From NCBI RefSeq assembly GCF_008087085.1, contig NZ_VIYJ01000007.1, positions 186,001 through 250,000 on the forward strand: a stretch of 64,000 bases of DNA. The letters run 5' to 3'. The position numbers and the translations under genes are program-made. The stretch is from Nocardioides rubriscoriae. Its GTDB lineage: Bacteria; Actinomycetota; Actinomycetes; Propionibacteriales; Nocardioidaceae. The stretch's first letter is position 1. Every line of letters starts with the position of its first letter. The notes below the pieces were generated by a model that did no database searches, was not told the origin of the DNA, and saw only the letters and a list, made by a program, of their open reading frames with translations. Positions 17,105-24,722 of this stretch are shown piece by piece.

Positions 17105-18577
17105 TTGACCACATTTGCTGCTCTTCCGGACTACGACGCGCCCCAGGTGGCGATCAACGACATCGGGTCCGAGGCGGACTTCCTGGCCGCCATCGACCTG
17201 ACGATCAAGTACTTCAACGATGGCGACATCGTCGAGGGCACCATCGTCAAGGTCGACCGCGACGAGGTGCTGCTCGACATCGGCTACAAGACCGAGGGCG
17301 TCATCCCCTCGCGCGAGCTCTCGATCAAGCACGACGTCGACCCGTCCGAGGTCGTCTCGGTCGGCGACCAGGTCGAGGCCCTGGTCCTCCAGAAGGAGGA
17401 CAAGGAAGGCCGCCTGATCCTGTCCAAGAAGCGCGCCCAGTACGAGCGCGCCTGGGGCACCATCGAGCAGGTCAAGGAGGAGGACGGCGTCGTCGAGGGC
17501 ACCGTCATCGAGGTCGTCAAGGGCGGCCTCATCATCGACATCGGCCTGCGCGGCTTCCTGCCCGCCTCGCTGGTCGAGATGCGCCGCGTGCGCGACCTGC
17601 AGCCCTACGTGGGCCAGGTCCTCGAGGCCAAGATCATCGAGCTCGACAAGAACCGCAACAACGTGGTCCTGTCGCGCCGTGCGTGGCTCGAGCAGACCCA
17701 GTCCGAGGTCCGCCACGGCTTCCTCACCCAGCTGCAGAAGGGCCAGATCCGCAAGGGTGTCGTGTCCTCGATCGTCAACTTCGGTGCGTTCGTCGACCTC
17801 GGCGGCGTCGACGGTCTCGTCCACGTCTCCGAGCTGTCCTGGAAGCACATCGACCACCCGTCCGAGGTCGTCACCGTCGGCGACGAGGTCACCGTCGAGG
17901 TGCTCGACGTCGACATGGACCGCGAGCGCGTCTCGCTGTCGCTCAAGGCGACCCAGGAAGACCCGTGGCAGCACTTCGCCCGGACCCACCAGATCGGTCA
18001 GATCGTGCCGGGCAAGGTCACCAAGCTGGTGCCCTTCGGTTCGTTCGTCCGCGTCGAGGAGGGCATCGAGGGCCTGGTGCACATCTCCGAGCTGGCCGAG
18101 CGCCACGTGGAGATCCCCGAGCAGGTCGTCCAGGTCAACGACGACGTGATGGTCAAGATCATCGACATCGACCTCGAGCGTCGTCGGATCTCGCTGTCGC
18201 TCAAGCAGGCCAACGAGACCGCGACCGCGGCCGACGTCGAGGAGTTCGACCCCACGCTCTACGGCATGGCGGCGACCTACGACGAGCAGGGCAACTACGT
18301 CTACCCGGAGGGCTTCGACTCCGAGACCGGCGAGTGGCTCGAGGGCTTCGACGACCAGCGCGCCGTCTGGGAGGAGCAGTACGCCAAGGCGCACGCTCGC
18401 TGGGAGGCCCACGTCAAGCAGCAGGCCGAGGCCAAGGCGGCCGACGCCGAGGCCGGCGAGGCCACGTCGTACTCCTCCGGTGGCGACGTCGCCGAGGGTG
18501 AGGGCGACGGCGGTTCGCTCGCCTCCGACGAGGCGCTGCAGGCGCTGCGCGAGAAGCTCACCGGTGGCCAGGCCTGA
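17105..18577 (+). CDS. rpsA: 30S ribosomal protein S1
   Basis: The 490-residue protein contains four S1 RNA-binding domains beginning near residues 40, 126, 211 and 295 (for example N-F-G-A-F-V-D-L-G-G-V-D-G-L-V-H-V-S-E-L), the normal number for actinobacteria, and an acidic Glu/Ala-rich tail. S1 binds mRNA on the small subunit and supports translation initiation. The start is a TTG at 17105, chosen because it gives the expected M-T-T-F-A-A-L-P-D-Y opening; GAGGA lies 11 bases upstream, a long spacing. A perfect 15-bp hairpin terminates it. coaE lies about 6 kb downstream, whereas it is often the neighbour. Confidence 0.97.
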   Translation: MTTFAALPDYDAPQVAINDIGSEADFLAAIDLTIKYFNDGDIVEGTIVKVDRDEVLLDIGYKTEGVIPSRELSIKHDVDPSEVVSVGDQVEALVLQKEDKEGRLILSKKRAQYERAWGTIEQVKEEDGVVEGTVIEVVKGGLIIDIGLRGFLPASLVEMRRVRDLQPYVGQVLEAKIIELDKNRNNVVLSRRAWLEQTQSEVRHGFLTQLQKGQIRKGVVSSIVNFGAFVDLGGVDGLVHVSELSWKHIDHPSEVVTVGDEVTVEVLDVDMDRERVSLSLKATQEDPWQHFARTHQIGQIVPGKVTKLVPFGSFVRVEEGIEGLVHISELAERHVEIPEQVVQVNDDVMVKIIDIDLERRRISLSLKQANETATAADVEEFDPTLYGMAATYDEQGNYVYPEGFDSETGEWLEGFDDQRAVWEEQYAKAHARWEAHVKQQAEAKAADAEAGEATSYSSGGDVAEGEGDGGSLASDEALQALREKLTGGQA

Positions 18578-18620
18578 TCGCCTGACTCCCCGGTAGCGCC
18601 CAGCACCACCTGAGACGTAC

Positions 18621-18655
18621 CGAAGGCCCGGCCCCCGTGAGGGGCCGGGCCTTCG
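18621..18655 (+). terminator. rpsA terminator
   Basis: Perfect 15-bp stem (18621-18635 with 18641-18655) around a CGTGA loop, without a T-tract. Confidence 0.9.
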
Positions 18656-18695
18656 GCGTGTGTGCGGCCTGAGGGTGGTGGGGGTGCGCCGGCGT

Positions 18696-18854
18696 TCAGG
18701 ACGTGAGGCGGGCGCTGGGGGCCACGAAGTCGGGGTCGACGTCGTGCGAGCGGGGCGGGCGGCGGGGCCCGTCGTGGCGCAGCGAGTGCACGGTGGCGGC
18801 GACGGCCACCACCGCGACGAGGGTGAGGATCATCAGCAAGGTCATGTCTGTCAT
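18696..18854 (-). CDS. 52-residue single-helix membrane peptide
   Basis: The peptide begins M-T-D-M-T-L-L and has one hydrophobic segment (about residues 5-22, rich in L, V and A) followed by a basic stretch (R-H-D-G-P-R-R) and a polar tail. It is encoded divergently from the GlxA-type regulator across an 84-bp region containing nested inverted repeats. I do not recognise it; shared control with the regulator is plausible. ATG 18854 was taken as the start. Confidence 0.5.
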   Translation of the reverse strand: MTDMTLLMILTLVAVVAVAATVHSLRHDGPRRPPRSHDVDPDFVAPSARLTS

Positions 18855-18895
18855 CGTGCGCCTGTGGCGATCCTGCCACGAGTGGCAGACATGAC
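18841..18895. promoter_or_regulatory. Nested inverted repeats, probable operator
   Basis: A perfect 10-bp inverted repeat (18841-18850 with 18886-18895) encloses a second palindrome, TGCCAC-GA-GTGGCA (18874-18887), and another GTGGC half-site at 18864. The cluster lies between the start of the membrane peptide and the regulator at 18939, so it is a likely binding region for that regulator. Confidence 0.5.
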
Positions 18896-18926
18896 GTTGG
18901 TAGTCGATTTCCTGCCAGATTCGGGC

Positions 18927-18932
18927 TAGGGT
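18927..18932 (+). promoter_or_regulatory. Leaderless -10 (TAGGGT) for the GlxA-type regulator
   Basis: TAGGGT ends six bases before GTG 18939. Confidence 0.6.
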
Positions 18933-18938
18933 CGGCGC

Positions 18939-19883
18939 GTGCAGACAGTCGCGGTGGTGGTGCAGGACGGGGCGGAGCCGTTCGGGCTCGGGGCGCTGGT
19001 CGAGGTGTGGGGCGAGGCCTACCACCCCGAGGACGACAACCCGGTCTTCGACTTCCGGATCTGCACCCCGCGGCCCGGGCGGGTCCGGGGCCGCTCCGAC
19101 TACGACCTGGTCGTCGACCGCGGCCTGGAGGCGACCCAGGACGCCGACCTGGTGTGCATCGCCCCGCGCTACGACCTGCTCGACTTCGACGCCTCGGTGC
19201 TCGACGCGGTGCGCGCGGCCCACGAGCGGGGGGCGATCATCTACGCCGCCTGCAGCGCCGCCTTCACCCTCGGCGAGGCCGGCCTGCTCGACGGGCGCGA
19301 GTGCACCACCCACTGGCGCTTCACCGACCTGCTCGCCGCGCGCTACCCCCGCGCCCGGGTGCGCCCCGACGTGCTCTACTGCCACGACGGCACCGTCCTG
19401 ACCGGCGCGGGCTCGGCCGCCGGCCTGGATGCCTCCCTGCACCTGATGCGCCAGACCTTCGGGGCCCGGGTGGCCGCCACGACCGCACGCCGCATCGTCG
19501 TGCCGCCCCACCGCGACGGGGGGCAGGCCCAGTTCATCGCCCGCCAGGTCGTCGACGTGCAGGCCGAGACCCTCGGGGCCGTGCTGACCTGGGCGTCGGA
19601 GAACCTCGCCGAGAACCTCGACGTCGAGACCCTCGCACGACAGGCCCACATGTCGCCGCGCACCTTCGCCCGACGCTTCCGCGACGAGACCGGCACGACC
19701 CCGCACTCGTGGGTCACCGCGCAGCGGCTCGCCCTGGCCGAGGAGATGCTCGAGCGCACCGACCACACCGTCGACCAGATCGCCGCCGCGGTCGGCTTCG
19801 GCAACGCAGCGACGCTGCGTCTGCACTTCACCCGGGTGCGCGGGGTCAGCCCGCAGGCCTACCGCCGCCAGTTCGCGTGCTGA
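18939..19883 (+). CDS. GlxA-family transcriptional regulator (DJ-1/PfpI + AraC HTH)
   Basis: The 314-residue protein joins an N-terminal DJ-1/PfpI-like sensory domain (residues 1-185; nucleophile-elbow region Y-A-A-C-S-A-A-F-T-L) to a C-terminal AraC double helix-turn-helix (about 215-312; M-S-P-R-T-F-A-R-R-F and the closing F-x(6)-G-V-S-P-Q-A-Y-R-R-Q-F signature). Such regulators respond to small metabolites and commonly control a neighbouring gene. The inverted repeats just upstream suggest control of itself and of the divergent membrane peptide. The ligand is unknown. Confidence 0.88.
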   Translation: MQTVAVVVQDGAEPFGLGALVEVWGEAYHPEDDNPVFDFRICTPRPGRVRGRSDYDLVVDRGLEATQDADLVCIAPRYDLLDFDASVLDAVRAAHERGAIIYAACSAAFTLGEAGLLDGRECTTHWRFTDLLAARYPRARVRPDVLYCHDGTVLTGAGSAAGLDASLHLMRQTFGARVAATTARRIVVPPHRDGGQAQFIARQVVDVQAETLGAVLTWASENLAENLDVETLARQAHMSPRTFARRFRDETGTTPHSWVTAQRLALAEEMLERTDHTVDQIAAAVGFGNAATLRLHFTRVRGVSPQAYRRQFAC

Positions 19884-19920
19884 GCCGGGGTGTTCGGCTG
19901 CGCGGCGTCGCCGAGGTTCC

Positions 19921-19926
19921 TAGGCT
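19921..19926 (+). promoter_or_regulatory. Leaderless -10 (TAGGCT) for the SGNH hydrolase
   Basis: TAGGCT ends six bases before GTG 19933. Confidence 0.6.
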
Positions 19927-19932
19927 GAGGCG

Positions 19933-21285
19933 GTGACTCGGGCCGCACGTCTGCTGGTGGTGCTCGCGACCGTCCTGGCCCTCCTCGGCCTGCCGGTGGT
20001 GGGCGCCGGTGCGAGCCCGGCCACGCCGCCCACGGCCGGGGCGGACGCACCGCTGCGGGTGCTGGTGGTCGGCGACTCGGTCACCCAGGGGTCGGCCGGC
20101 GACTGGACCTGGCGCTACCGGCTATCGCAGCACCTCACCGCCGACGGCCGGGCCGTCGACCTCGTCGGCCCGCGCGACGACCTCTACGACAACGTGGCCG
20201 ACGTCCAGGGCTCGACGGCGTACGCCGACCCGGCCTTCGACCGTGACCACGCCTCGCGCTGGGGAATGACCCTGGCGTTCATGGGCGACGACTGGCCGGT
20301 CGCAAAGCTGGTCGAGGACTACCGCCCCGACGTGGTCGTCGAGATGCTCGGGGTCAACGACCTCAACTTCTTGAACCACACCGCCGCCCGCGTGACCGAC
20401 GACCTGCGCACCTTCGTCGCCGACGCCCGTTCGGTCGACCCCGCGGTCGACGTCGTCCTGGGTCACCTGACCCAGACCTGGTTCGACCAGGTGCCCGAGC
20501 TCAACGCAGACATCGACGCGCTCGCGACCGAGCTCGACACCACCGGGTCCCGGGTCGCCGTCGCGGCGACCGACGTCGGGTTCGAGCAACGCGTCGACAC
20601 CTGGGACCCCGCGCACCCCAACGCCCGTGGCGAGGTGCGCATCGCCGCGGCCTTCGCCGACGCCCTGGCCGGCCTCGGGCTGGCCGAGCCATACCCCCGA
20701 CCGCTGCCGGAGCCCGCCCCCGGCCCCGGGGCACCCTCGGTCGCGAGCGCGGCCGGTGACGGGGCGGTCCGGATCGCGTGGACCCGGGTGCCGGGCGCCA
20801 CCGACGACGAGGCCCAGCTGCGCGACGTCACCACCGGCGGCCCGTGGGTCGTGGTGCCGCCCGAGGGCGGGACGACCGCGCGCGAGGTCACGGGGCTGGT
20901 CGACGGGCACACCTACGGCGCGCGGGTGCGGTCGCTCAAGGGCTGGGCGGCCGGCGACTGGTCGCCTGAGGTACGCCTGCGGCCGCTGCCGCCGCGCCCG
21001 GGGCCCGTCCGGCTGACCAGTGCCACCTCCCCGCGGCGCGACCGGGTCGAGGTCGTCGGAGCCGCGGTGGCCGGTGCGACGTCGTACCGCCTGCAGGTCG
21101 CCAGGGTGCGCTCCTGCGCCGCGCGCGAGGCCGCGGGCGCGCGTTACGCCACTCGCGGTGGTGCGGTGACCCGCCCGCGCGTGGTGCTGCAGACGTGGGC
21201 CGACGTCGTCCGCGTGCGGCTCGTGGCCAGCAACGTGGCCGGTGCCGGGGTGGCGGGCGGGTCGCGCTGCGTCCGGGTCCGTTAG
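19933..21285 (+). CDS. Secreted SGNH/GDSL hydrolase with C-terminal fibronectin-III-like part
   Basis: The 450-residue protein has a signal peptide (about residues 1-28) and an SGNH esterase domain: block I V-V-G-D-S-V-T-Q-G with Ser49, block III L-G-V-N-D, and block V D-P-A-H-P-N holding the catalytic Asp/His. Residues from about 265 form two beta-rich, Pro-linked segments resembling fibronectin type III repeats (W-T-R-V-P-G-A-T; V-A-G-A-T-S-Y-R-L-Q-V). It probably de-esterifies an extracellular carbohydrate or lipid. The substrate is unknown. Confidence 0.85.
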   Translation: MTRAARLLVVLATVLALLGLPVVGAGASPATPPTAGADAPLRVLVVGDSVTQGSAGDWTWRYRLSQHLTADGRAVDLVGPRDDLYDNVADVQGSTAYADPAFDRDHASRWGMTLAFMGDDWPVAKLVEDYRPDVVVEMLGVNDLNFLNHTAARVTDDLRTFVADARSVDPAVDVVLGHLTQTWFDQVPELNADIDALATELDTTGSRVAVAATDVGFEQRVDTWDPAHPNARGEVRIAAAFADALAGLGLAEPYPRPLPEPAPGPGAPSVASAAGDGAVRIAWTRVPGATDDEAQLRDVTTGGPWVVVPPEGGTTAREVTGLVDGHTYGARVRSLKGWAAGDWSPEVRLRPLPPRPGPVRLTSATSPRRDRVEVVGAAVAGATSYRLQVARVRSCAAREAAGARYATRGGAVTRPRVVLQTWADVVRVRLVASNVAGAGVAGGSRCVRVR

Positions 21286-21300
21286 TCCGCTGGGGCCCGC

Positions 21301-22569
21301 TCAATCTCCTCCGGGCTCGGACCTGCCCCTTCGTCGCAGCTGCGGCCGGAGGACCTTCCCGGTGAGGGTGCGGGGCAGCTCGTCGAGCAGCACCCACGTC
21401 TTGGGGCGCTTGGGCGGTGCGAGCCGCTCGCGCGCGTACGCCGCCAGCTCGTCGGCCGTCGCCGTGCCCACCACGGCCGCGCAGACGCGCTGGCCCCACT
21501 CGGGGTCGTCGACGCCGTAGACGGCGACGTCCTCGACCCCGGGGTGCTCGCCGAGCACCTGCTCGACCTCGAGCGGGTAGACGTTGACGCCGCCGCTGAT
21601 CACCAGGTCCTCACGCCGACCGTCGAGGTAGAGGTAGCCGTCGGCGTCGAGCCGGCCGAGGTCGCCGACGGTGAACCGGTCGCCGCGCCAGGCGGCGGCG
21701 GTCTTGGCGGGGTCGCGGAAGTACTCGAAGCGCGCGTGCGGCGGCACCGAGCACCAGATCGTGCCGTCGTCGTCGACCGACAGCGTGCGCCCCGGTCTCG
21801 CCCGCCCGACGGTGCCCGGCCGCCCCAGCCACTCCTCGCTGCGGCAGGCGGTGAACTGGCCCTCGGTGGAGCCGTAGAACTCCCACGTCGAGCCGGCCGG
21901 GAACAGCGCGATGAGGCGCCGCTTGACCTCGGTGGGGCAGGGGGCGCCCGCGTGCGCGACCAGGCGGAACGACGACAGGTCGGGCACGCCGACGTCGTCC
22001 CAGTGGGCGAAGAGCCGCTGCAGGTGGGTCGGCACGCAGAACATCGTGGTGGGGTGCTCGCGCTCGATCGCCGCGGTGACGCCTGCCGGGTCGAACGGGC
22101 CGGGCAGCACCACGCGCCCGCCCGCGAGCGCCGTGCCCATCGCGAAGCGCAACGGCGCGGAGTGGTAGAGCGGGCTGAGCACGAGGTTGACGTCGTCGGC
22201 CGCGAACCCCCACAGGTCGCGTTCCTCGGCCACCAGCGCCTCGGCGTCGGCGGGCTCCAGCAGCCCGCTCCACACGCCCTTGGGGGTGCCGGTCGTGCCG
22301 CTGGTGCAGTGCATCGGCCGGGCCCGCGGGGTGCCGCGGTCGGCGGTGGTGACCTCGGCCAGTCCGGCGCCGTCGGTCACGACGACCCGCGGTGCTAGCG
22401 GGGTCAGGATGCGCTCGCGCTCGGCGGCGGTCAGTCGCGGGTCGAGCGGGATCGGCACGACGCCGCGCGCGAGCAGCGAGAGCACCGCGTCGAGATAGGC
22501 GGTCGACGGCGGCACCAGCAGGGCCACCCGGTCGCCCTCGACGAGCTCGTCCGGGTGGGTGGGGCTCAC
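21301..22569 (-). CDS. Acyl-CoA synthetase (AMP-forming), short form
   Basis: The 422-residue ANL-superfamily enzyme has the P-loop C-T-S-G-T-T-G-T-P-K-G (residues 88-98), the A5-type Y-G-S-T-E, G-D-L-G-R-L-D-A-D-G-Y-L-Y, the hinge G-R-R-E-D-L and the catalytic lysine in L-T-G-K-V-L-R near the end. It would activate a carboxylic acid to an acyl-CoA. It lacks roughly 70-100 N-terminal residues of a typical ~500-residue family member; the frame starts at GTG 22569, overlapping the TetR stop (GTGA), so the short form appears genuine. It is probably controlled by that TetR protein. Confidence 0.85.
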   Translation of the reverse strand: MSPTHPDELVEGDRVALLVPPSTAYLDAVLSLLARGVVPIPLDPRLTAAERERILTPLAPRVVVTDGAGLAEVTTADRGTPRARPMHCTSGTTGTPKGVWSGLLEPADAEALVAEERDLWGFAADDVNLVLSPLYHSAPLRFAMGTALAGGRVVLPGPFDPAGVTAAIEREHPTTMFCVPTHLQRLFAHWDDVGVPDLSSFRLVAHAGAPCPTEVKRRLIALFPAGSTWEFYGSTEGQFTACRSEEWLGRPGTVGRARPGRTLSVDDDGTIWCSVPPHARFEYFRDPAKTAAAWRGDRFTVGDLGRLDADGYLYLDGRREDLVISGGVNVYPLEVEQVLGEHPGVEDVAVYGVDDPEWGQRVCAAVVGTATADELAAYARERLAPPKRPKTWVLLDELPRTLTGKVLRPQLRRRGRSEPGGD

Positions 22570-23261
22570 GTCAGGCCGAGGTCGACCGCGTGCTGGTCGA
22601 CCACGGCGGCGAAGTGGGCCTCGGGGTCGAGCACGCCGCGGTGCATGTGGCCGAAGAGCTCGAGCGACACGTGCCCGAACAGCGCCGACCAGACCCCCAG
22701 CCCGCGCACGCCGTACGCCGGGCTCAGCGGCGGGTCGACGAAGGCCAGCACGGGGGCCAGGGCGGCCTTCTCGGCGGCCGGCACCCGGTCGGGGCCGCGG
22801 GGCCGGCGGCCGGACTGCTGGGCGTCGCCGAGCAGCGAGATCAGCACCAGCGGCACGCGCCGGGCCGGCCCGACGGTGTCCTGGGGTGCGGCGTAGCCGG
22901 GCACGGGGGAGCCGTAGGCCAGGGCGTACTGGTGCGGGTGGGCGATCGCCCAGGACCGCAGGGCGCGGGCGATCGCCCGCAGGCGGCCCCGCAGGTCGCC
23001 GCGCCGGACGCCGGCGTCGGCGGCCTCGACGGCGGCACCGAGGTCGTCGTAGGCCTCCACGAGCAGTGCGGTCAGCAGGGCGTCACGGCTCGGGAAGTAG
23101 CGGTAGACGGCCGAGGACGCCATGCCGAGGTCGCGCGCGATCGCTCGGACCGACAGGGCGGCGGGGCCGACCTCGGCCAGCTGGGTCGAGGCGTTGTCGA
23201 GGATCGCGCGGGTCAGCTCGGCACGCGCCGTCGCGCGGGCGGTGCTCGGTGCGGTGGGCAT
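22566..23261 (-). CDS. TetR-family transcriptional repressor
   Basis: The 231-residue protein has an N-terminal TetR helix-turn-helix (about residues 15-60; A-I-A-R-D-L-G-M-A-S-S-A-V-Y-R-Y-F) and a C-terminal helical domain of the WHG type seen in regulators of acyl-CoA or lipid genes. ATG 23261 was chosen over an upstream in-frame start at 23309 because a leaderless-type CAGGAT lies six bases upstream and the upstream start would overlap an operator. Two copies of a 13-bp palindrome in the divergent region to 23387 are its probable sites. Confidence 0.88.
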   Translation of the reverse strand: MPTAPSTARATARAELTRAILDNASTQLAEVGPAALSVRAIARDLGMASSAVYRYFPSRDALLTALLVEAYDDLGAAVEAADAGVRRGDLRGRLRAIARALRSWAIAHPHQYALAYGSPVPGYAAPQDTVGPARRVPLVLISLLGDAQQSGRRPRGPDRVPAAEKAALAPVLAFVDPPLSPAYGVRGLGVWSALFGHVSLELFGHMHRGVLDPEAHFAAVVDQHAVDLGLT

Positions 23262-23267
23262 GTCCCC

Positions 23268-23296
23268 ATCCTGCCCCGCGGCGAGAGCGCCGGCAA
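23268..23296 (-). promoter_or_regulatory. Promoter of the TetR/acyl-CoA synthetase operon
   Basis: On the minus strand TTGCCG (23291-23296) and CAGGAT (23268-23273) are 17 bp apart, and the -10 ends six bases before ATG 23261. Operator 1 abuts the -35. Confidence 0.6.
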
Positions 23297-23297
23297 C

Positions 23298-23315
23298 AAA
23301 CGAGAGCACTGCTCT
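23298..23315. promoter_or_regulatory. TetR-type operator, copy 1
   Basis: This 18-bp sequence contains the palindrome AGAGCA-C-TGCTCT (23303-23315). It lies just upstream of the -35 of the tetR promoter and touches the -35 of the divergent promoter. Confidence 0.7.
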
Positions 23316-23343
23316 TGTTCTTTTCGCAGACGCGTGTCATCCT
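23315..23343 (+). promoter_or_regulatory. Promoter of the NAD(P)-binding protein gene
   Basis: TTGTTC (23315-23320) and CATCCT (23338-23343) are 17 bp apart and are bracketed by the two operators. The expected start of transcription is near 23350. Confidence 0.6.
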
Positions 23344-23348
23344 CGGAG

Positions 23349-23366
23349 AAACGAGAGCACTGCTCT
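23349..23366. promoter_or_regulatory. TetR-type operator, copy 2
   Basis: An exact 18-bp direct copy of the first operator, at the expected transcription start. Here the palindrome extends to 15 bp (23353-23367). Confidence 0.7.
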
Positions 23367-23386
23367 CCCAATCCTGAGGAGCAACG

Positions 23387-24349
23387 ATGAGCAAGCACGT
23401 GGTGGTCGGGTCCGGTCCGGTGGGGACGGCGACGGCGCGAGAGCTGGTGGCCCGGGGACACGACGAGGTGGTCCTGGTCAACCGGTCGGGCGGCGGCGAG
23501 CCGATCGACGGCGTACGACGCGTGGGTGTCGACGTCACCGACGTCGAGGCGCTGGTGTCGCTCACGCAGGGCGCCGACGCGCTCTACAACTGCGTCAACC
23601 CGCCGTCGTACGACGTGTGGCCGACCTGGTGGCCGCCGGTGGCGCAGGCCTTCCTCGTCACGGCCGAGCGCACCGGCGCTGTGCTGGCGACGGCGTCGTG
23701 CCTCTACGCCTACGGGCCGACCGACGCCCCGATGGTCGAGGGACAGGTCGACGCGGCCCAGGGCACCAAGGGCCGCCTGCGCGCGACCATGTGGGCCGAG
23801 GCCCGTGCCGCCCACGAGGCCGGGACCCTGCGGGCCGTCGAGGTCCGTGGGTCGGACTACCTGGGGCCCGAGGTCACCAACGCGCACGTGCCGGTCGTCG
23901 CACCCAGGGCCCTCAAGGGCTCGAGGGTGCGCGTCTTCGGGTCCGCCGACCTGCCGCACTCGTTCACCGACGTGCGTGACATGGCGCGCACCCTCGTGGC
24001 GGTCGCCGCGCGTCCCGACACCCACGGCCGCGTCTGGCACGCGCCGACCAACCCCGCCCGCACCCAGGCCGAGACCGTCGCCGACGTGTGCCGCGCCGCC
24101 GGCCGCGAGCCCGTCGCGGTGGGCACCTGGCCGTCGGCGATGCTGACCCTCGGCGGCGTCGTCATGCCCTTCCTGAGGGAGATGCGCGAGACCGTCTACC
24201 AGTTCCAGCGCCCCTACGTGCTCGACTCGTCGGCCTCCGAGCGCGAGCTCGGCCTGGCCCCCACGCCGTGGGACGAGGTCTGCCGGGCGACCGCCGAGAC
24301 CGCTCTCGGCACGCCGGTGCCGGGCCGCCCGGTCACCAGCGGCAGGTAG
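23387..24349 (+). CDS. NAD-dependent epimerase/dehydratase-family (extended/atypical SDR) protein
   Basis: The 320-residue protein has an N-terminal Rossmann motif V-V-G-S-G-P-V-G-T-A-T (residues 6-16) and the long SDR-like body with Y-A-Y-G-P-T near residue 107, but lacks a clear Y-x-x-x-K catalytic pair, so it may be an atypical SDR acting as a reductase or a non-catalytic binder. GAGGAG lies five bases before ATG 23387. It is divergent from, and probably repressed by, the TetR protein through the twin operators. The substrate is unknown; the neighbouring acyl-CoA synthetase hints at a lipid or aromatic acid. Confidence 0.8.
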   Translation: MSKHVVVGSGPVGTATARELVARGHDEVVLVNRSGGGEPIDGVRRVGVDVTDVEALVSLTQGADALYNCVNPPSYDVWPTWWPPVAQAFLVTAERTGAVLATASCLYAYGPTDAPMVEGQVDAAQGTKGRLRATMWAEARAAHEAGTLRAVEVRGSDYLGPEVTNAHVPVVAPRALKGSRVRVFGSADLPHSFTDVRDMARTLVAVAARPDTHGRVWHAPTNPARTQAETVADVCRAAGREPVAVGTWPSAMLTLGGVVMPFLREMRETVYQFQRPYVLDSSASERELGLAPTPWDEVCRATAETALGTPVPGRPVTSGR

Positions 24350-24419
24350 GGGCGCTGCGGCCACCACCTGGTCGGGGTCGCCCAGGTGTCAGGCCGGCCC
24401 GGCAGGGAAGGGGTCACCC

Positions 24420-24701
24420 ATGACCGACGTCCTCACCGTGCTCGTCCTCGGCTTCATCGCTCTGTGCTTCGTCCTGGTCGTGGTCGGCGTCGTGACCGGC
24501 GGGACCTCTCGCGGACGTGGCCGACGTCCGTCCTCCGACGACGCCTGGGCCGGGACCTCCGGGTTCGCCGGGTACGACGGGCACGACCACGGGCACGACC
24601 ACGGGCACGACCACGACGCCGGCTCGTCCGACAGCGGCTGGGGCGGCGACAGCGGCGGTGGCGACTCCGGCGGGGGAGACGGTGGCGGTGGCGGTGACTG
24701 A
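24420..24701 (+). CDS. 93-residue membrane protein with His/Asp repeat and Gly/Asp tail
   Basis: One membrane helix (about residues 5-27) is followed by a short basic stretch, then H-D-H-G-H-D-H-G-H-D-H-D and a tail made almost only of Gly, Asp and Ser. The His/Asp tract could bind divalent metal such as Zn or Ni, but this is inferred from composition only. The codons of the tract are exact 12-bp tandem copies, so its length may vary between strains. It lies 21 bp upstream of coaE. I do not recognise a family. Confidence 0.6.
   Translation: MTDVLTVLVLGFIALCFVLVVVGVVTGGTSRGRGRRPSSDDAWAGTSGFAGYDGHDHGHDHGHDHDAGSSDSGWGGDSGGGDSGGGDGGGGGD
24579..24614 (+). repeat. Three perfect 12-bp tandem repeats (His/Asp codons)
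   Basis: Unit GGGCACGACCAC occurs three times in a row, encoding Gly-His-Asp-His. Confidence 0.9.
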
Positions 24702-24710
24702 GGGCGTCAG

Positions 24711-24716
24711 TAGGCT
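24711..24716 (+). promoter_or_regulatory. Leaderless -10 (TAGGCT) for coaE
   Basis: TAGGCT ends six bases before GTG 24723. Confidence 0.6.
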
Positions 24717-24722
24717 CCTGAC

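Noticed and set aside
24365..24388. 7-bp hairpin after the NAD(P)-binding gene
   Set aside because: Short stem with a 10-base loop; too weak to call.
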